NCBI GenBank assembly: GCA_958435545.1
Contig: CAUBGU010000019.1
Span: 1 to 22,715 of the forward strand
Origin: an uncultured Collinsella sp.
Lineage (GTDB): Bacteria > Actinomycetota > Coriobacteriia > Coriobacteriales > Coriobacteriaceae
Reading direction: 5' to 3'
DNA: 22,715 nt
Shown piece by piece: positions 1 through 8,036 of this stretch; the first letter of the stretch is position 1; every line of letters starts with the position of its first letter. The position numbers and the translations under genes were made by a program. The notes below the pieces were generated by a model that was not told the origin of the DNA, made no database searches, and saw nothing but the letters and a program-made list of their open reading frames with translations.

Positions 1-2
1 AG

Positions 3-434
<432 letters not shown>

Positions 435-438
435 TACC

Positions 439-1383
439 GTGGCGTTCAACCATAAGCACCTGATCGACATTACCGAGTACTCCGAAGAGGACATCAAGCT
501 CATCCTCGAGACCGCCAAGGCGTTCTCCGAGGTCAACGAGCGTGCTATCAAGAAGGTCCCCACGCTCAAGGGTAAGACCATCGTCAACATGTTCAACGAG
601 CCCTCGACGCGCACCCGTAGCTCCTTCGAGCTCGCCGAGAAGCGTCTTTCGGCCGACAGCCTCAACTTTGGCGGCTCCTCGACCTCCACGGTCAAGGGCG
701 AGAGCCTCGTCGACACCGTCGAGACCCTCAACGCCTATAAGATCGACTGCATCGTCGTGCGCGATAAGCACGCCGGTGCTCCCTACATCGTCACGCAGAA
801 CTCGCCCGCGAGCGTCATCTGCGCCGGCGACGGCAAGCACAACCATCCCACGCAGGCCCTGCTCGACCTGTACACCATCTGGGAGCACAAGGGTGACTTC
901 CACGGTCTGAAGGTCGCCGTCGTCGGCGATATCGCGCACTCCCGCGTCTGCGGCTCGCTGATTCCCGCCCTTAAGATCATGGGCTGCGAGACCTACGCCG
1001 TCGCCCCCGGCACGCTGCTGCCGCCGGCGCCCGAGGTCCTGGGCTGCGACCACGTGACGAGCGACCTCGATTCCGTCCTGCCCGAGCTGGACGTCGTTTA
1101 CATGCTGCGCGTGCAGCAGGAGCGTCTCGAGGGTGCCCCGTTCCCGACCATTCGTGAGTACCACAAGCTCTTCGGTCTGACCAAGGACCGCGAGAAGCTC
1201 ATGAAGCCCGACGCGATTATCTGCCACCCGGGCCCCATCAACCGCGGCGTCGAGTTCGATTCCTATATGGCCGACCACCCGCAACGCTCCGTCATCCTGG
1301 AGCAGGTCTACGCCGGTATCTGCGTGCGTATGGCTATCCTGTATCTGCTGCTTGGAGGTGCCGATAATGGCCTTGCTTCTTAA
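439..1383 (+). CDS. pyrB: Aspartate carbamoyltransferase catalytic subunit
   Basis: 314 residues, normal for the catalytic chain. It condenses carbamoyl phosphate and aspartate to carbamoyl aspartate in the cytoplasm. Carbamoyl phosphate-binding STRTR is at residues 56-60, HPTQALLDLYT begins at 136, and HPGPINRG begins at 263, all intact. The start is the GTG at 439, eight bases after the strong Shine-Dalgarno GGGAGGTGA (422-430); the open frame runs further upstream but that part overlaps pyrR and has no homology. No pyrI regulatory subunit is seen. The gene follows pyrR by 4 bases and overlaps pyrC by 17 bases, so all three are probably co-transcribed and translationally coupled. Confidence 0.97.
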   Translation: MAFNHKHLIDITEYSEEDIKLILETAKAFSEVNERAIKKVPTLKGKTIVNMFNEPSTRTRSSFELAEKRLSADSLNFGGSSTSTVKGESLVDTVETLNAYKIDCIVVRDKHAGAPYIVTQNSPASVICAGDGKHNHPTQALLDLYTIWEHKGDFHGLKVAVVGDIAHSRVCGSLIPALKIMGCETYAVAPGTLLPPAPEVLGCDHVTSDLDSVLPELDVVYMLRVQQERLEGAPFPTIREYHKLFGLTKDREKLMKPDAIICHPGPINRGVEFDSYMADHPQRSVILEQVYAGICVRMAILYLLLGGADNGLAS

Positions 1384-2656
1384 GAATGCCCACGTCGTCG
1401 ACCCGTCCGTCGAGCTTGACGGTGTCGTTGACGTCCTGATTGACAGCGACAAGATCGCCGAGGTCGGCGAGAATCTCGCCGTCGAGGGAGCCGAGGTCCG
1501 CGACCTTTCCGGCAAGTACCTCGTCCCCGGCCTGGTGGACATGCACGTCCACCTGCGCGAGCCCGGCTACGAGGTCAAAGAGGACATTGAGAGCGGCACC
1601 CGCGCAGCTGCCAAGGGCGGCTTTACCGGCGTGTGCGCCATGCCCAACACCGACCCCGTTACCGACAACGGTACCGTCGTTGAGTTTGTCAAGTCCCGCG
1701 CTGCCGAGGTCGGCCACTGCCGCGTCTATCCGTCGGGCGCCATGACCCGCGGTCTTAAGGGCGAGGCCATGTCCGAGATGGGCGATATGGTCGCCCACGG
1801 CGCCGTCGCCTTCACCGACGACGGTCGCGGCGTGCAGGGCGCAGGCATGCTCCGTCGCTGCATGGACTACGGCAAGATGTTCGGCAAGGTCTTTATGAGC
1901 CACTGCCAGGACGAGGACCTGGTCGGCCACGGCCAGATCAATGAGGGCAAGGTCTCGACCCGCCTGGCTCTCGAGGGCTGGCCGGCTGCCGGCGAGGAGC
2001 TCCAGATCGCCCGCGACATCGAGATCGCCAAGCTGACCGGTGCCAAGCTGCACATCCAGCACATCTCCACCGCCCATGGCCTGGAGATCGTGCGTGCCGG
2101 TAAGGCCGCTGGCGTTCAGGTTACCTGCGAGGCCACCCCGCATCACATGTTCCTGACCGAGAACGACCTGGACGAGACCTACAACACCTCGCTCAAGGTC
2201 AATCCGCCGCTGCGTACCGAGGAGGATGCCGAGGCCATCCGTCAGGGCGTCATCGACGGCACCGTCGACGCTATCGTCACCGATCACGCTCCCCACACCC
2301 CGTGGGAGAAGGCCCGCGAGTTCGAGCTTGCGCCCTTTGGCATGATCGGCCTCGAGACCTCGCTGTCGCTCGTACTCACCGAGCTGGTCAACACGGGCAA
2401 GATGAGCATGGGCCGTATGGTCGAGCTCATGGCCATCAAGCCGCGTGAGATCCTGGGCCTCGACCAGGTTCAGGTCAAGGCGGGCTCCGTTGCCGACCTG
2501 ACCGTGTTCGACCCCTCTGCCACCTGGACGGTCGGCGAGGACGGTTACGAGTCGCGCGCCGAGAACTCCGGTTTTGCCGGCCGCACGCTTACCGGTCGTG
2601 CTACCGATGTGTTTGTCGGCGGTAAGCAGACGCTCGCCGACGGCTGCATCTGCTAG
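1367..2656 (+). CDS. pyrC: Dihydroorotase (class I)
   Basis: 429 residues, the usual size of class I dihydroorotases. It cyclises carbamoyl aspartate to dihydroorotate using a zinc centre of the amidohydrolase fold. The metal-binding HVHLREPG begins at H60 (H60 and H62), MPNTDPV follows, EATPHH supplies a further histidine, and the catalytic aspartate is in TDHAPHTP (D306). The ATG at 1367 is chosen because GGAGGTG lies just upstream (1354-1360), inside the pyrB end. The 17-base overlap with pyrB suggests coupling. The gene is followed by a terminator-like hairpin rather than directly by pyrK. Confidence 0.97.
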   Translation: MALLLKNAHVVDPSVELDGVVDVLIDSDKIAEVGENLAVEGAEVRDLSGKYLVPGLVDMHVHLREPGYEVKEDIESGTRAAAKGGFTGVCAMPNTDPVTDNGTVVEFVKSRAAEVGHCRVYPSGAMTRGLKGEAMSEMGDMVAHGAVAFTDDGRGVQGAGMLRRCMDYGKMFGKVFMSHCQDEDLVGHGQINEGKVSTRLALEGWPAAGEELQIARDIEIAKLTGAKLHIQHISTAHGLEIVRAGKAAGVQVTCEATPHHMFLTENDLDETYNTSLKVNPPLRTEEDAEAIRQGVIDGTVDAIVTDHAPHTPWEKAREFELAPFGMIGLETSLSLVLTELVNTGKMSMGRMVELMAIKPREILGLDQVQVKAGSVADLTVFDPSATWTVGEDGYESRAENSGFAGRTLTGRATDVFVGGKQTLADGCIC

Positions 2657-2676
2657 CATAGCCTTATCGCTTTTGT

Positions 2677-2709
2677 GCGCGGCGCCCTTGCGGTGCCGCG
2701 CTTTCTATT
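2677..2709 (+). terminator. Terminator-like hairpin between pyrC and pyrK
   Basis: A 9-bp stem (GCGCGGCGC 2677-2685 with GTGCCGCGC 2693-2701, one G-T pair) closes a 7-base loop and is followed by TTTCTATT. It looks like an intrinsic terminator with an interrupted U tract. It sits inside the pyr gene row, so it may only partly stop transcription. I see no obvious alternative antiterminator fold in the 40 bases around it. Confidence 0.6.
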
Positions 2710-2748
2710 CGTTTGGACCATGCAACCGCATGGGGGATTGGAGCGTTT

Positions 2749-3540
2749 ATGCCCACACCTTCCACTGCACGCATGCATGACTTCGAGGTCGTCTCGAACC
2801 GGGAGATTGCCGACGGCGTCTTCTCGCTCGTCATCTCGGCCCCCAAGCTTGCAAGTGCGCTCAAGCCCGGTCAGTTTGTGAACATCGCCGTACCCGGTGA
2901 TGCGTCCTCGCTGCTTCGCGTGCCCCTGAGCTACTACCGCGCCGACGCCGAGGCCGGCACCGTCGAGCTGTGGTACGCCGTCGTGGGCGACGATACCCGT
3001 CGTTTGTCCCAGATGGGCCCTGGCTCCTCCTCTAACCTGCTGGGCCCCGGTGGCCGTGGCTGGATGGTACCCGAGGGCACCAGGAAGGCCCTGCTCGTCG
3101 CCGGTGGCATCGGCGTTCCGCCTGTGCTGTGTCTTGCCGGTATGCTTGCCGAGCAGAGTGTTGATGTGGACGTGTGCCTGGGCTTTGGCACCGCTTCGAA
3201 GGCCGTGGGCATCGACGAGTTCCGCGCGCTGGGCGCCACGGTTAACGTGTGCACCGACGATGGCACGCTGGGCACGCACGGTTTTTGCACCGACCCGGCA
3301 GCCGAGCTGCTCGGCGAGGGCGGCTACGACTACGTCGCCAGCTGCGGTCCCGCCGTCATGATGAAGAAAGTCGCCGCCGCTGCCGCCGAGGCCGGTGCGT
3401 ACTGCGAGGTGTCGCTCGAGCGCATGATGAGCTGTGGCTTTGGCGCCTGCAACACCTGCAATGTCGAGACGGTCGACGGTATGAAGGGTGCTTGCATGTG
3501 CGGCCCCGTGTTCGATGCTTCCAAGGTGGTGGTCTTCTAG
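2749..3540 (+). CDS. pyrK: Dihydroorotate dehydrogenase electron transfer subunit PyrK
   Basis: 263 residues from the chosen ATG. PyrK is the iron-sulfur flavoprotein partner of class 1B PyrD; it passes electrons from dihydroorotate to NAD+. Visible are an FAD-binding RVPLSYY segment (about residues 61-67), a pyridine nucleotide-binding GGIGVPP beginning at 119, and a C-terminal 2Fe-2S cysteine cluster with C229, C234, C237 and C249/C251. The start at 2749 has GGAG five bases upstream; the in-frame ATG at 2773 is an alternative that would remove eight residues with little conservation. The stop codon shares its last base with the likely start codon of pyrD. The role is secure given the adjacent class 1B pyrD. 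Confidence 0.94.
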   Translation: MPTPSTARMHDFEVVSNREIADGVFSLVISAPKLASALKPGQFVNIAVPGDASSLLRVPLSYYRADAEAGTVELWYAVVGDDTRRLSQMGPGSSSNLLGPGGRGWMVPEGTRKALLVAGGIGVPPVLCLAGMLAEQSVDVDVCLGFGTASKAVGIDEFRALGATVNVCTDDGTLGTHGFCTDPAAELLGEGGYDYVASCGPAVMMKKVAAAAAEAGAYCEVSLERMMSCGFGACNTCNVETVDGMKGACMCGPVFDASKVVVF

Positions 3541-4463
3541 TGGGTACCGTGAACATGGCCGTCGATTTCGGCGGCGTCAAGATGCAGAACCCCATCAACA
3601 CCGCAGCCGGTACCTTTGGCTACGGTTGGCAGTTCCAGAACTTCTTTGATGTTTCCCAGCTGGGCGCCATCACCACCAAGGGTTGCGCTGCCGAGCCCTG
3701 GCCCGGCAACCCCGCGCCCCGCATGGCCGAGATCCCCGGCGGTATGATCAACTCCGTGGGCCTTCAGAACCCCGGCGTGGCCGCCTTTGCTCGCGAGTCC
3801 GGTCCGTGGCTCGAACAGCTGTCCAAGGACGGCTGCCAGGTCATCTGTCAGGTTGCCGGCCACTCCGTTGACGAGTTTGTCCGCGCACTCGAGATGTATG
3901 TCGAGCTGTGCCCCTGGGCTGCAGGCTACGAGATCAACGTGAGCTGCCCCAATATCGCCGCCGGTGGTGCCGCCATGGGCTCCACGCCCGAGGGCGCCTC
4001 TTCCGTTATGGCTGCCTGCCGCAAGGTGACCGATAAGCCGCTGTTCGTGAAGATGGCGCCGGTCAACGTCGCCGAGATCGCCAAGGCCCTCGAGGCTGCC
4101 GGCGCCGACGGCCTTTCGGTCATCAACTCCATTCAGGGCATGGCTATCGACGTCCATACCCGCAAGTCCCGCGTGGCCAAGCCCAAGGGCGGCCTTTCGG
4201 GCCCGCTGTGCCACCACATCGCCGTGCGCATGGTCTGGGAGGTTGCCCAGGCCGTCGATATCCCCATCAACGGTGTCGGCGGTGTCATGACCGGCGAGGA
4301 TGCGGCTGAGTTTATCCTGGCCGGTGCCACCTGCGTGTCGGTCGGCATGGCCAACTTCGTCGATCCGTGCGCTTCGCTCAAGATCGCGCATGAGCTCGAG
4401 GCCTGGGCCGAGTCCCAGGGCGTAAAGGACATCAACGAGCTGGTAGGTGCTTTTGAATGCTAG
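3540..4463 (+). CDS. pyrD: Dihydroorotate dehydrogenase, class 1B catalytic subunit
   Basis: About 307 residues, normal for the class 1 enzyme. It oxidises dihydroorotate to orotate with FMN and hands electrons to PyrK. The active-site cysteine of class 1 enzymes is in NVSCPN (C136), and the FMN phosphate region appears as INGVGGVMTGEDA followed by VGMANF. The start is uncertain within nine codon positions: GTG at 3540 (sharing a base with the pyrK stop and with GGTGG about seven bases upstream), GTG at 3549 or ATG at 3555. I chose 3540 for its ribosome-site spacing; the conserved protein begins around MAVDFGGVKM (3555). It overlaps pyrF by seven bases. Confidence 0.95.
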   Translation: MGTVNMAVDFGGVKMQNPINTAAGTFGYGWQFQNFFDVSQLGAITTKGCAAEPWPGNPAPRMAEIPGGMINSVGLQNPGVAAFARESGPWLEQLSKDGCQVICQVAGHSVDEFVRALEMYVELCPWAAGYEINVSCPNIAAGGAAMGSTPEGASSVMAACRKVTDKPLFVKMAPVNVAEIAKALEAAGADGLSVINSIQGMAIDVHTRKSRVAKPKGGLSGPLCHHIAVRMVWEVAQAVDIPINGVGGVMTGEDAAEFILAGATCVSVGMANFVDPCASLKIAHELEAWAESQGVKDINELVGAFEC

Positions 4464-5173
4464 AGACCGATGCCCGCGACCGCGTAATCGTCGCCCTCGA
4501 CTGCGATCGTGAGCGTGCGCTCGAGCTCGCCCACGAGCTTTCGGGCCATGCCGCCTGGCTCAAGGTTGGCATGACGCTCTATTACGCTGAGGGCCCCGAG
4601 ATCGTCAAGACCTTTAAGGACCTGGGCTTTAAGGTCTTCCTTGACCTTAAGTTCCATGACATTCCGCATCAGGTTCGCGGTGCCGCCCGCTCGGCCTCGC
4701 TTGCCGGTGCCGACCTGCTTTCGGTCCACGGCTTGGGTTCGGGCGCCATGCTCGCTGCCTGCCGCGAGGGTGCCGAGGAGGCGCGCGAGGACCGCGCCAA
4801 GCTCGTCGCCATCACCGTGCTCACGAGTATGAATCAGGATGCCTTGAGCGAGATCGGCGTCGAGTCGCCCGTGGCCGAGGAGGCCGCCCGCCTGGCAAAG
4901 CTCGCTCAGGCCAACGGCATCGATGGCATTGTGTGCTCGCCGATGGAGGCTCACGACATGCGTGAGCTGCTGGGTCCTGATGCCCTGATCGTGACTCCGG
5001 GTGTGCGTCCGGTGGGTGCCGCCTTAGGCGACCAGTCTCGCGTGGCGACGCCTTCCCAGGCTATCGAGCGAGGCGCAAGCCACATTGTGGTGGGCCGTCC
5101 CATCACTGGTGCCGACGATCCGGTTGCCGCCTTTGACGCCATCGTCGCCGAGCTGGTCGAAAACGTCGCGTAA
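4457..5173 (+). CDS. pyrF: Orotidine 5'-phosphate decarboxylase
   Basis: 238 residues, matching the short bacterial family rather than the long mycobacterial-type enzyme. It converts OMP to UMP without a cofactor. The catalytic Asp-Lys-Asp network is visible as DLKFHDIPHQV beginning at D63 (K65, D68), and the phosphate-binding end as VTPGVRP and IVVGRPIT. The ATG at 4457 lies within the last codons of pyrD and is preceded by GGTAGGTG (4442-4449). It is the last gene of the pyr row; 240 bases of non-coding sequence follow. Confidence 0.97.
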   Translation: MLETDARDRVIVALDCDRERALELAHELSGHAAWLKVGMTLYYAEGPEIVKTFKDLGFKVFLDLKFHDIPHQVRGAARSASLAGADLLSVHGLGSGAMLAACREGAEEAREDRAKLVAITVLTSMNQDALSEIGVESPVAEEAARLAKLAQANGIDGIVCSPMEAHDMRELLGPDALIVTPGVRPVGAALGDQSRVATPSQAIERGASHIVVGRPITGADDPVAAFDAIVAELVENVA

Positions 5174-5218
5174 AAGATTCCCCTAAGTCACCACTTTTGG
5201 GTCTCATTAGCACAAAAT

Positions 5219-5276
5219 AGCCCCTGTGCCTGCGTAAACTTTCCCATCCTTTGTGTGGAATCGCAGGTCAGGGGCT
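5219..5276. repeat. Long imperfect inverted repeat downstream of pyrF
   Basis: AGCCCCTG (5219-5226) pairs with CAGGGGCT (5269-5276), and CCTGCG (5229-5234) pairs with CGCAGG (5262-5267), leaving a 1-2 base internal bulge. The 27-base centre contains a further small TTCC/GGAA pair. There is no run of T after the + strand arm (TTAACTTT), so it is a poor intrinsic terminator on this strand; on the other strand ATTTTG follows. It may end pyr transcription, protect the 3' end, or be a copy of a dispersed intergenic repeat. The rest of the 5174-5400 gap shows no coding signal. Confidence 0.6.
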
Positions 5277-5339
5277 TAACTTTGGGCGCAGTATATTGCA
5301 CTTTTTGCGGGTATCGTCTAACCTATGGAGCCGCGATTG

Positions 5340-5371
5340 GGCATTTTGTACGTTCTACGTGCTAAAATGCC
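5340..5371 (+). promoter_or_regulatory. Probable mihF operon promoter with overlapping inverted repeat
   Basis: TGCTAAAAT (5360-5368) reads as an extended -10 element (TG, one base, then TAAAAT). No good -35 is found at the expected distance. The -10 is embedded in an inverted repeat: GGCATTTT (5340-5347) mirrors AAAATGCC (5364-5371), with ACGT/ACGT inside. A start around 5375 would give a leader of about 38 bases before the mihF ATG at 5413. Confidence 0.5.
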
Positions 5372-5412
5372 AATTATTGAATCAGATATAACCCAACTAT
5401 TTGGAGGTACGA

Positions 5413-5721
5413 ATGGCACTCCCTCAGCTTACCGATGAGCAGCGCAAGCAGGCTCTTGAGAAGGCTGCTGCCGCACGTCACGCCCGCGCTGAGCTTCGCG
5501 AGCAGATCAAGAAGGGCGAGAAGTCCCTCGAGTCCGTGCTCAACTCCGATGACCCCATCGCTTCCCGCATGAAGGTTTCCACCCTCATCGAGTCTCTCCC
5601 TGGTTATGGCAAGGCCAAGGCCGCCAAGATCATGGAGGAGCTCGGTATCTCCGCTACCCGTCGCGTCCAGGGCCTCGGCGTCCGTCAGCGCGAGCAGCTC
5701 CTCGAGCAGCTGACCAAATAA
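5413..5721 (+). CDS. mihF: Integration host factor, actinobacterial type (mIHF)
   Basis: 102 residues, the normal length of actinobacterial IHF, an essential nucleoid-associated protein unrelated in fold to E. coli IHF. It begins MALPQLTDEQR, has a basic, alanine-rich helix (AAAARHARAELREQIKKGE) and a helix-two-turns-helix-like GYGKAKAAKIMEELGI stretch, the DNA-binding part of the family. The start at 5413 follows GGAGG by about six bases; the frame extends four codons upstream through the ribosome site. Gene order pyrF-mihF-gmk-rpoZ matches mycobacteria and streptomycetes and is one of the best taxonomic clues in the window. gmk starts on the base after its stop. Confidence 0.94.
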   Translation: MALPQLTDEQRKQALEKAAAARHARAELREQIKKGEKSLESVLNSDDPIASRMKVSTLIESLPGYGKAKAAKIMEELGISATRRVQGLGVRQREQLLEQLTK

Positions 5722-6291
5722 GTGAGCGCTCAGGATTCCAAGCTCTTTGTGATTTCTGGACCGTCAGGCGCAGGCAAGGGTACGCTCGTCACTCGTGTGC
5801 GCGAGCGCCGCTCGAACCTGGGCCTGACGGTTTCGGCTACCACGCGAGCACCACGCAAAGGTGAGGTCGACGGCGTCAACTACTTTTTTCTGACGCGCGA
5901 GGAGTTCGACCGCCGCGTGGCAAACGGTGAGTTTGTTGAGTGGGCCGAGGTCCACGGTAACTGCTACGGCACGTTGGTGAGCGAGGTCCAGTCCAAGCTC
6001 GCCTCTGGTTCGTCTCTCATCTTGGAGATCGATGTCCAGGGTGCCCTGCAGGTGAAGGAGCGTTTCCCCGAGGCCGTGCTGATCTTTATCAAGCCACCTT
6101 CGCTCGAGGTGCTTCGCGAGCGTCTAGTCGGTCGCGGTACCGAGACGCCCGAGACGATTGAGCTGCGTATGGCAAACGCCGCCGATGAGCTTGCCCTTGC
6201 CGACCGCTACGACGACGTCGTGGTGAATGACGATCTCGACCGCGCGACCGATGAGCTCGTTCGCGTTCTCGATATGCATGAAAGGATCTGA
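5722..6291 (+). CDS. gmk: Guanylate kinase
   Basis: 189 residues, normal length. It phosphorylates GMP to GDP. The P-loop is SGPSGAGKGT from S12 (K19), followed by the GMP-binding VSATTRAPRKGEVDGVNYFF stretch and EWAEVHGNCYGT. The GTG start directly abuts the mihF TAA and has no clear Shine-Dalgarno, so translation probably depends on ribosomes finishing mihF. It is followed five bases later by rpoZ. Confidence 0.96.
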   Translation: MSAQDSKLFVISGPSGAGKGTLVTRVRERRSNLGLTVSATTRAPRKGEVDGVNYFFLTREEFDRRVANGEFVEWAEVHGNCYGTLVSEVQSKLASGSSLILEIDVQGALQVKERFPEAVLIFIKPPSLEVLRERLVGRGTETPETIELRMANAADELALADRYDDVVVNDDLDRATDELVRVLDMHERI

Positions 6292-6296
6292 GGTCC

Positions 6297-6578
6297 GTGT
6301 CCGTTGTAAAGCCTTGCATTGACGATCTTCTGGAGAAGACCGATCACAACCGCTTCCTGCTCGCTTCGCTTGCCTCCAAGCGCGCCTGCGACATCAATAG
6401 CATGTTGCGTGGCCAGCACAACCGCGTGCTTGCCGTCCAGGATGTCGATGACATCACCATCGGGCTTTCCGGTGCCGATACCATTTCGATGGCTATGGAT
6501 GAGATTGTCGACGGCGACATCTCTTACGACGAGGCCCGTTATGAGAAGGCGCTCGGCCACAAGGTTGCTGAAGCCTAA
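6297..6578 (+). CDS. rpoZ: RNA polymerase omega subunit
   Basis: 93 residues. Omega assists assembly of RNA polymerase by holding the beta' C-terminus. The N-terminal KPCIDDLLEKTDHNRFLLAS and the SKRACDIN segment (corresponding to the conserved AKRARQI region) are recognisable, followed by an acidic C-terminal part. The GTG start follows GAGG by a few bases. Position directly after gmk is the usual bacterial arrangement and settles the assignment of this short protein. Confidence 0.92.
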   Translation: MSVVKPCIDDLLEKTDHNRFLLASLASKRACDINSMLRGQHNRVLAVQDVDDITIGLSGADTISMAMDEIVDGDISYDEARYEKALGHKVAEA

Positions 6579-7823
6579 ATGGCGGCTCGCGTCTGCCTGG
6601 TCCACTATCACGAGGTTGGACTGAAGGGTAAGAACCGCGCACATTTTGAGCATATCCTCATGGATAACATCAAGGCGGCCTTGGCCGCCTTTTCCGTGAA
6701 TGCCGTGTCTCGAATTTCCGGTTATATCCTCGTGACCTTTAACGAGCATCAGGCCGACGAGGCGGCGCGCGTCATTCGCACCGTTCCCGGCGTTGCTCGT
6801 GTGTCTTTGGCGTATCACACCAACCGCGACCCGCAGGAGTACTGCGCCGCCGCCGTGAAGGCGCTGCACGAGTTTGGTTCCTTCGATTCGTTTAAGGTGC
6901 ACGCCAAGCGCTCCAATACTGACTATGGGCTCACCTCGATTGACATCAATCGTCAGGTGGGCGAGGTGTTGTGCGAGGCGTTTCCTGATAAAAAGGTTCA
7001 GATGCACGATCCTGACGCTATGGTGCACGTACTGGTGGTCCAGGGTAGCGTCTACGTGTATGCGCGCTCCGAGCGCGGTGTGGGCGGTCTGCCGGTGGGT
7101 TCTGCCGGCAAGGTCGTGACGCTGCTGTCGTCGGGTATCGATTCTCCGGTGGCGACCTGGATGCTCGCGCGTCGCGGCGCGGTGTGCGTGCCGGTACATT
7201 TCTCCGGTCGTCCGCAGACGCCCGATACGAGCGAGTATTTGGTGCAGGACATCATCCGTGCGCTTGAGCCGGGTGTCCAGATCGGCCGCCTGTACGTGGT
7301 GCCGTTTGGTGACTGCCAGCGTGAGATTTCGGTCACCTGTCCCAGCAACCTGCGCGTGATCATGTATCGCCGCATTATGTATTCGGTTGCCGAGCGCATT
7401 GCACACATCGAGGGCGCCAAGGCCATCGTGACGGGCGAATCGCTTGGACAGGTTGCCTCCCAAACGCTTGAGAATATCATGGCCGTCAACGAGGCCGTGA
7501 AGATCCCCGTGTTCCGTCCTCTCATCGGTTCGGACAAGCAGGAGATCATTGCGCGTGCCGAGGAGATCGGTACGTTCGATATCTCGACTGAGGCCGCTCC
7601 CGACTGCTGCACGCTGTTTATGCCGCGCCGTCCCGAGACGCACGCCAAACTCGATGCCGTGCACGAGGCCTGGGAGTTGTTCGATCATGAGGAGATGATC
7701 GAGCGCCTGCTCAAGCAGACCGAGTACATCGACTTCGAGAGCAACACGTATAAGGCCCCTAAGACCTTAAAACGCAAGCATTCCGAGCTCGCTCCACGTG
7801 AGATTTACCAAGATCACGAATAA
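6579..7823 (+). CDS. thiI: tRNA 4-thiouridine synthase ThiI (short form, no rhodanese domain)
   Basis: 414 residues: an N-terminal ferredoxin-like and THUMP RNA-binding part (about 1-165) followed by an adenylating PP-loop domain. It activates U8 of tRNA for sulfur transfer and in some organisms also takes part in thiazole synthesis. The length shows that the C-terminal rhodanese domain of the E. coli enzyme is absent, as in Bacillus and archaea. The PP-loop reads SSGIDSP (184-190), where the usual sequence is SGGxDS, so one glycine is serine. A Cys pair occurs in APDCCTLFMP. The ATG abuts the rpoZ stop with no nearby ribosome site, suggesting coupling. In many actinobacteria coaBC occupies this place. 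Confidence 0.93.
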   Translation: MAARVCLVHYHEVGLKGKNRAHFEHILMDNIKAALAAFSVNAVSRISGYILVTFNEHQADEAARVIRTVPGVARVSLAYHTNRDPQEYCAAAVKALHEFGSFDSFKVHAKRSNTDYGLTSIDINRQVGEVLCEAFPDKKVQMHDPDAMVHVLVVQGSVYVYARSERGVGGLPVGSAGKVVTLLSSGIDSPVATWMLARRGAVCVPVHFSGRPQTPDTSEYLVQDIIRALEPGVQIGRLYVVPFGDCQREISVTCPSNLRVIMYRRIMYSVAERIAHIEGAKAIVTGESLGQVASQTLENIMAVNEAVKIPVFRPLIGSDKQEIIARAEEIGTFDISTEAAPDCCTLFMPRRPETHAKLDAVHEAWELFDHEEMIERLLKQTEYIDFESNTYKAPKTLKRKHSELAPREIYQDHE

Positions 7824-7833
7824 TGTTATGCAT

Positions 7834-7866
7834 AGACCGGCGGTGATTTTGCATCGTCGGTCTTTT
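7834..7866 (+). terminator. Intrinsic terminator after thiI
   Basis: A 12-bp stem (7834-7845 with 7852-7863, including two G-T pairs) closes the six-base loop ATTTTG and is followed by TTTT. It starts 11 bases after the thiI stop and would end the mihF-gmk-rpoZ-thiI transcript. Confidence 0.8.
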
Positions 7867-7940
7867 GCTATCTGGGCATTTTGCGGCTAAGTGTTCATTT
7901 GCTGACGCGTGCCTGAATAAATGGACAGATTTGTGCAAGG

Positions 7941-7979
7941 TTTTGGTCAGCTTTTGGTTTGACCGAGAAAACCGGTTTT
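7941..7979. promoter_or_regulatory. Palindrome-rich region upstream of comEA
   Basis: The 170-base gap before comEA is richer in A and T than the genes. It contains a perfect 12-base palindrome AAAACCGGTTTT (7968-7979), a nearby GGTCA/TGACC pair (7945-7949 and 7960-7964), and three TTTTGG copies. No convincing -35/-10 pair was found. It is a candidate operator or promoter region for the competence genes, on position and symmetry alone. Confidence 0.3.
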
Positions 7980-8036
7980 GGGGCGTGGCTGTTGCGGAAC
8001 TCCTTTCCTGACACGATGTTGTTGGGAGGTTTTGCT

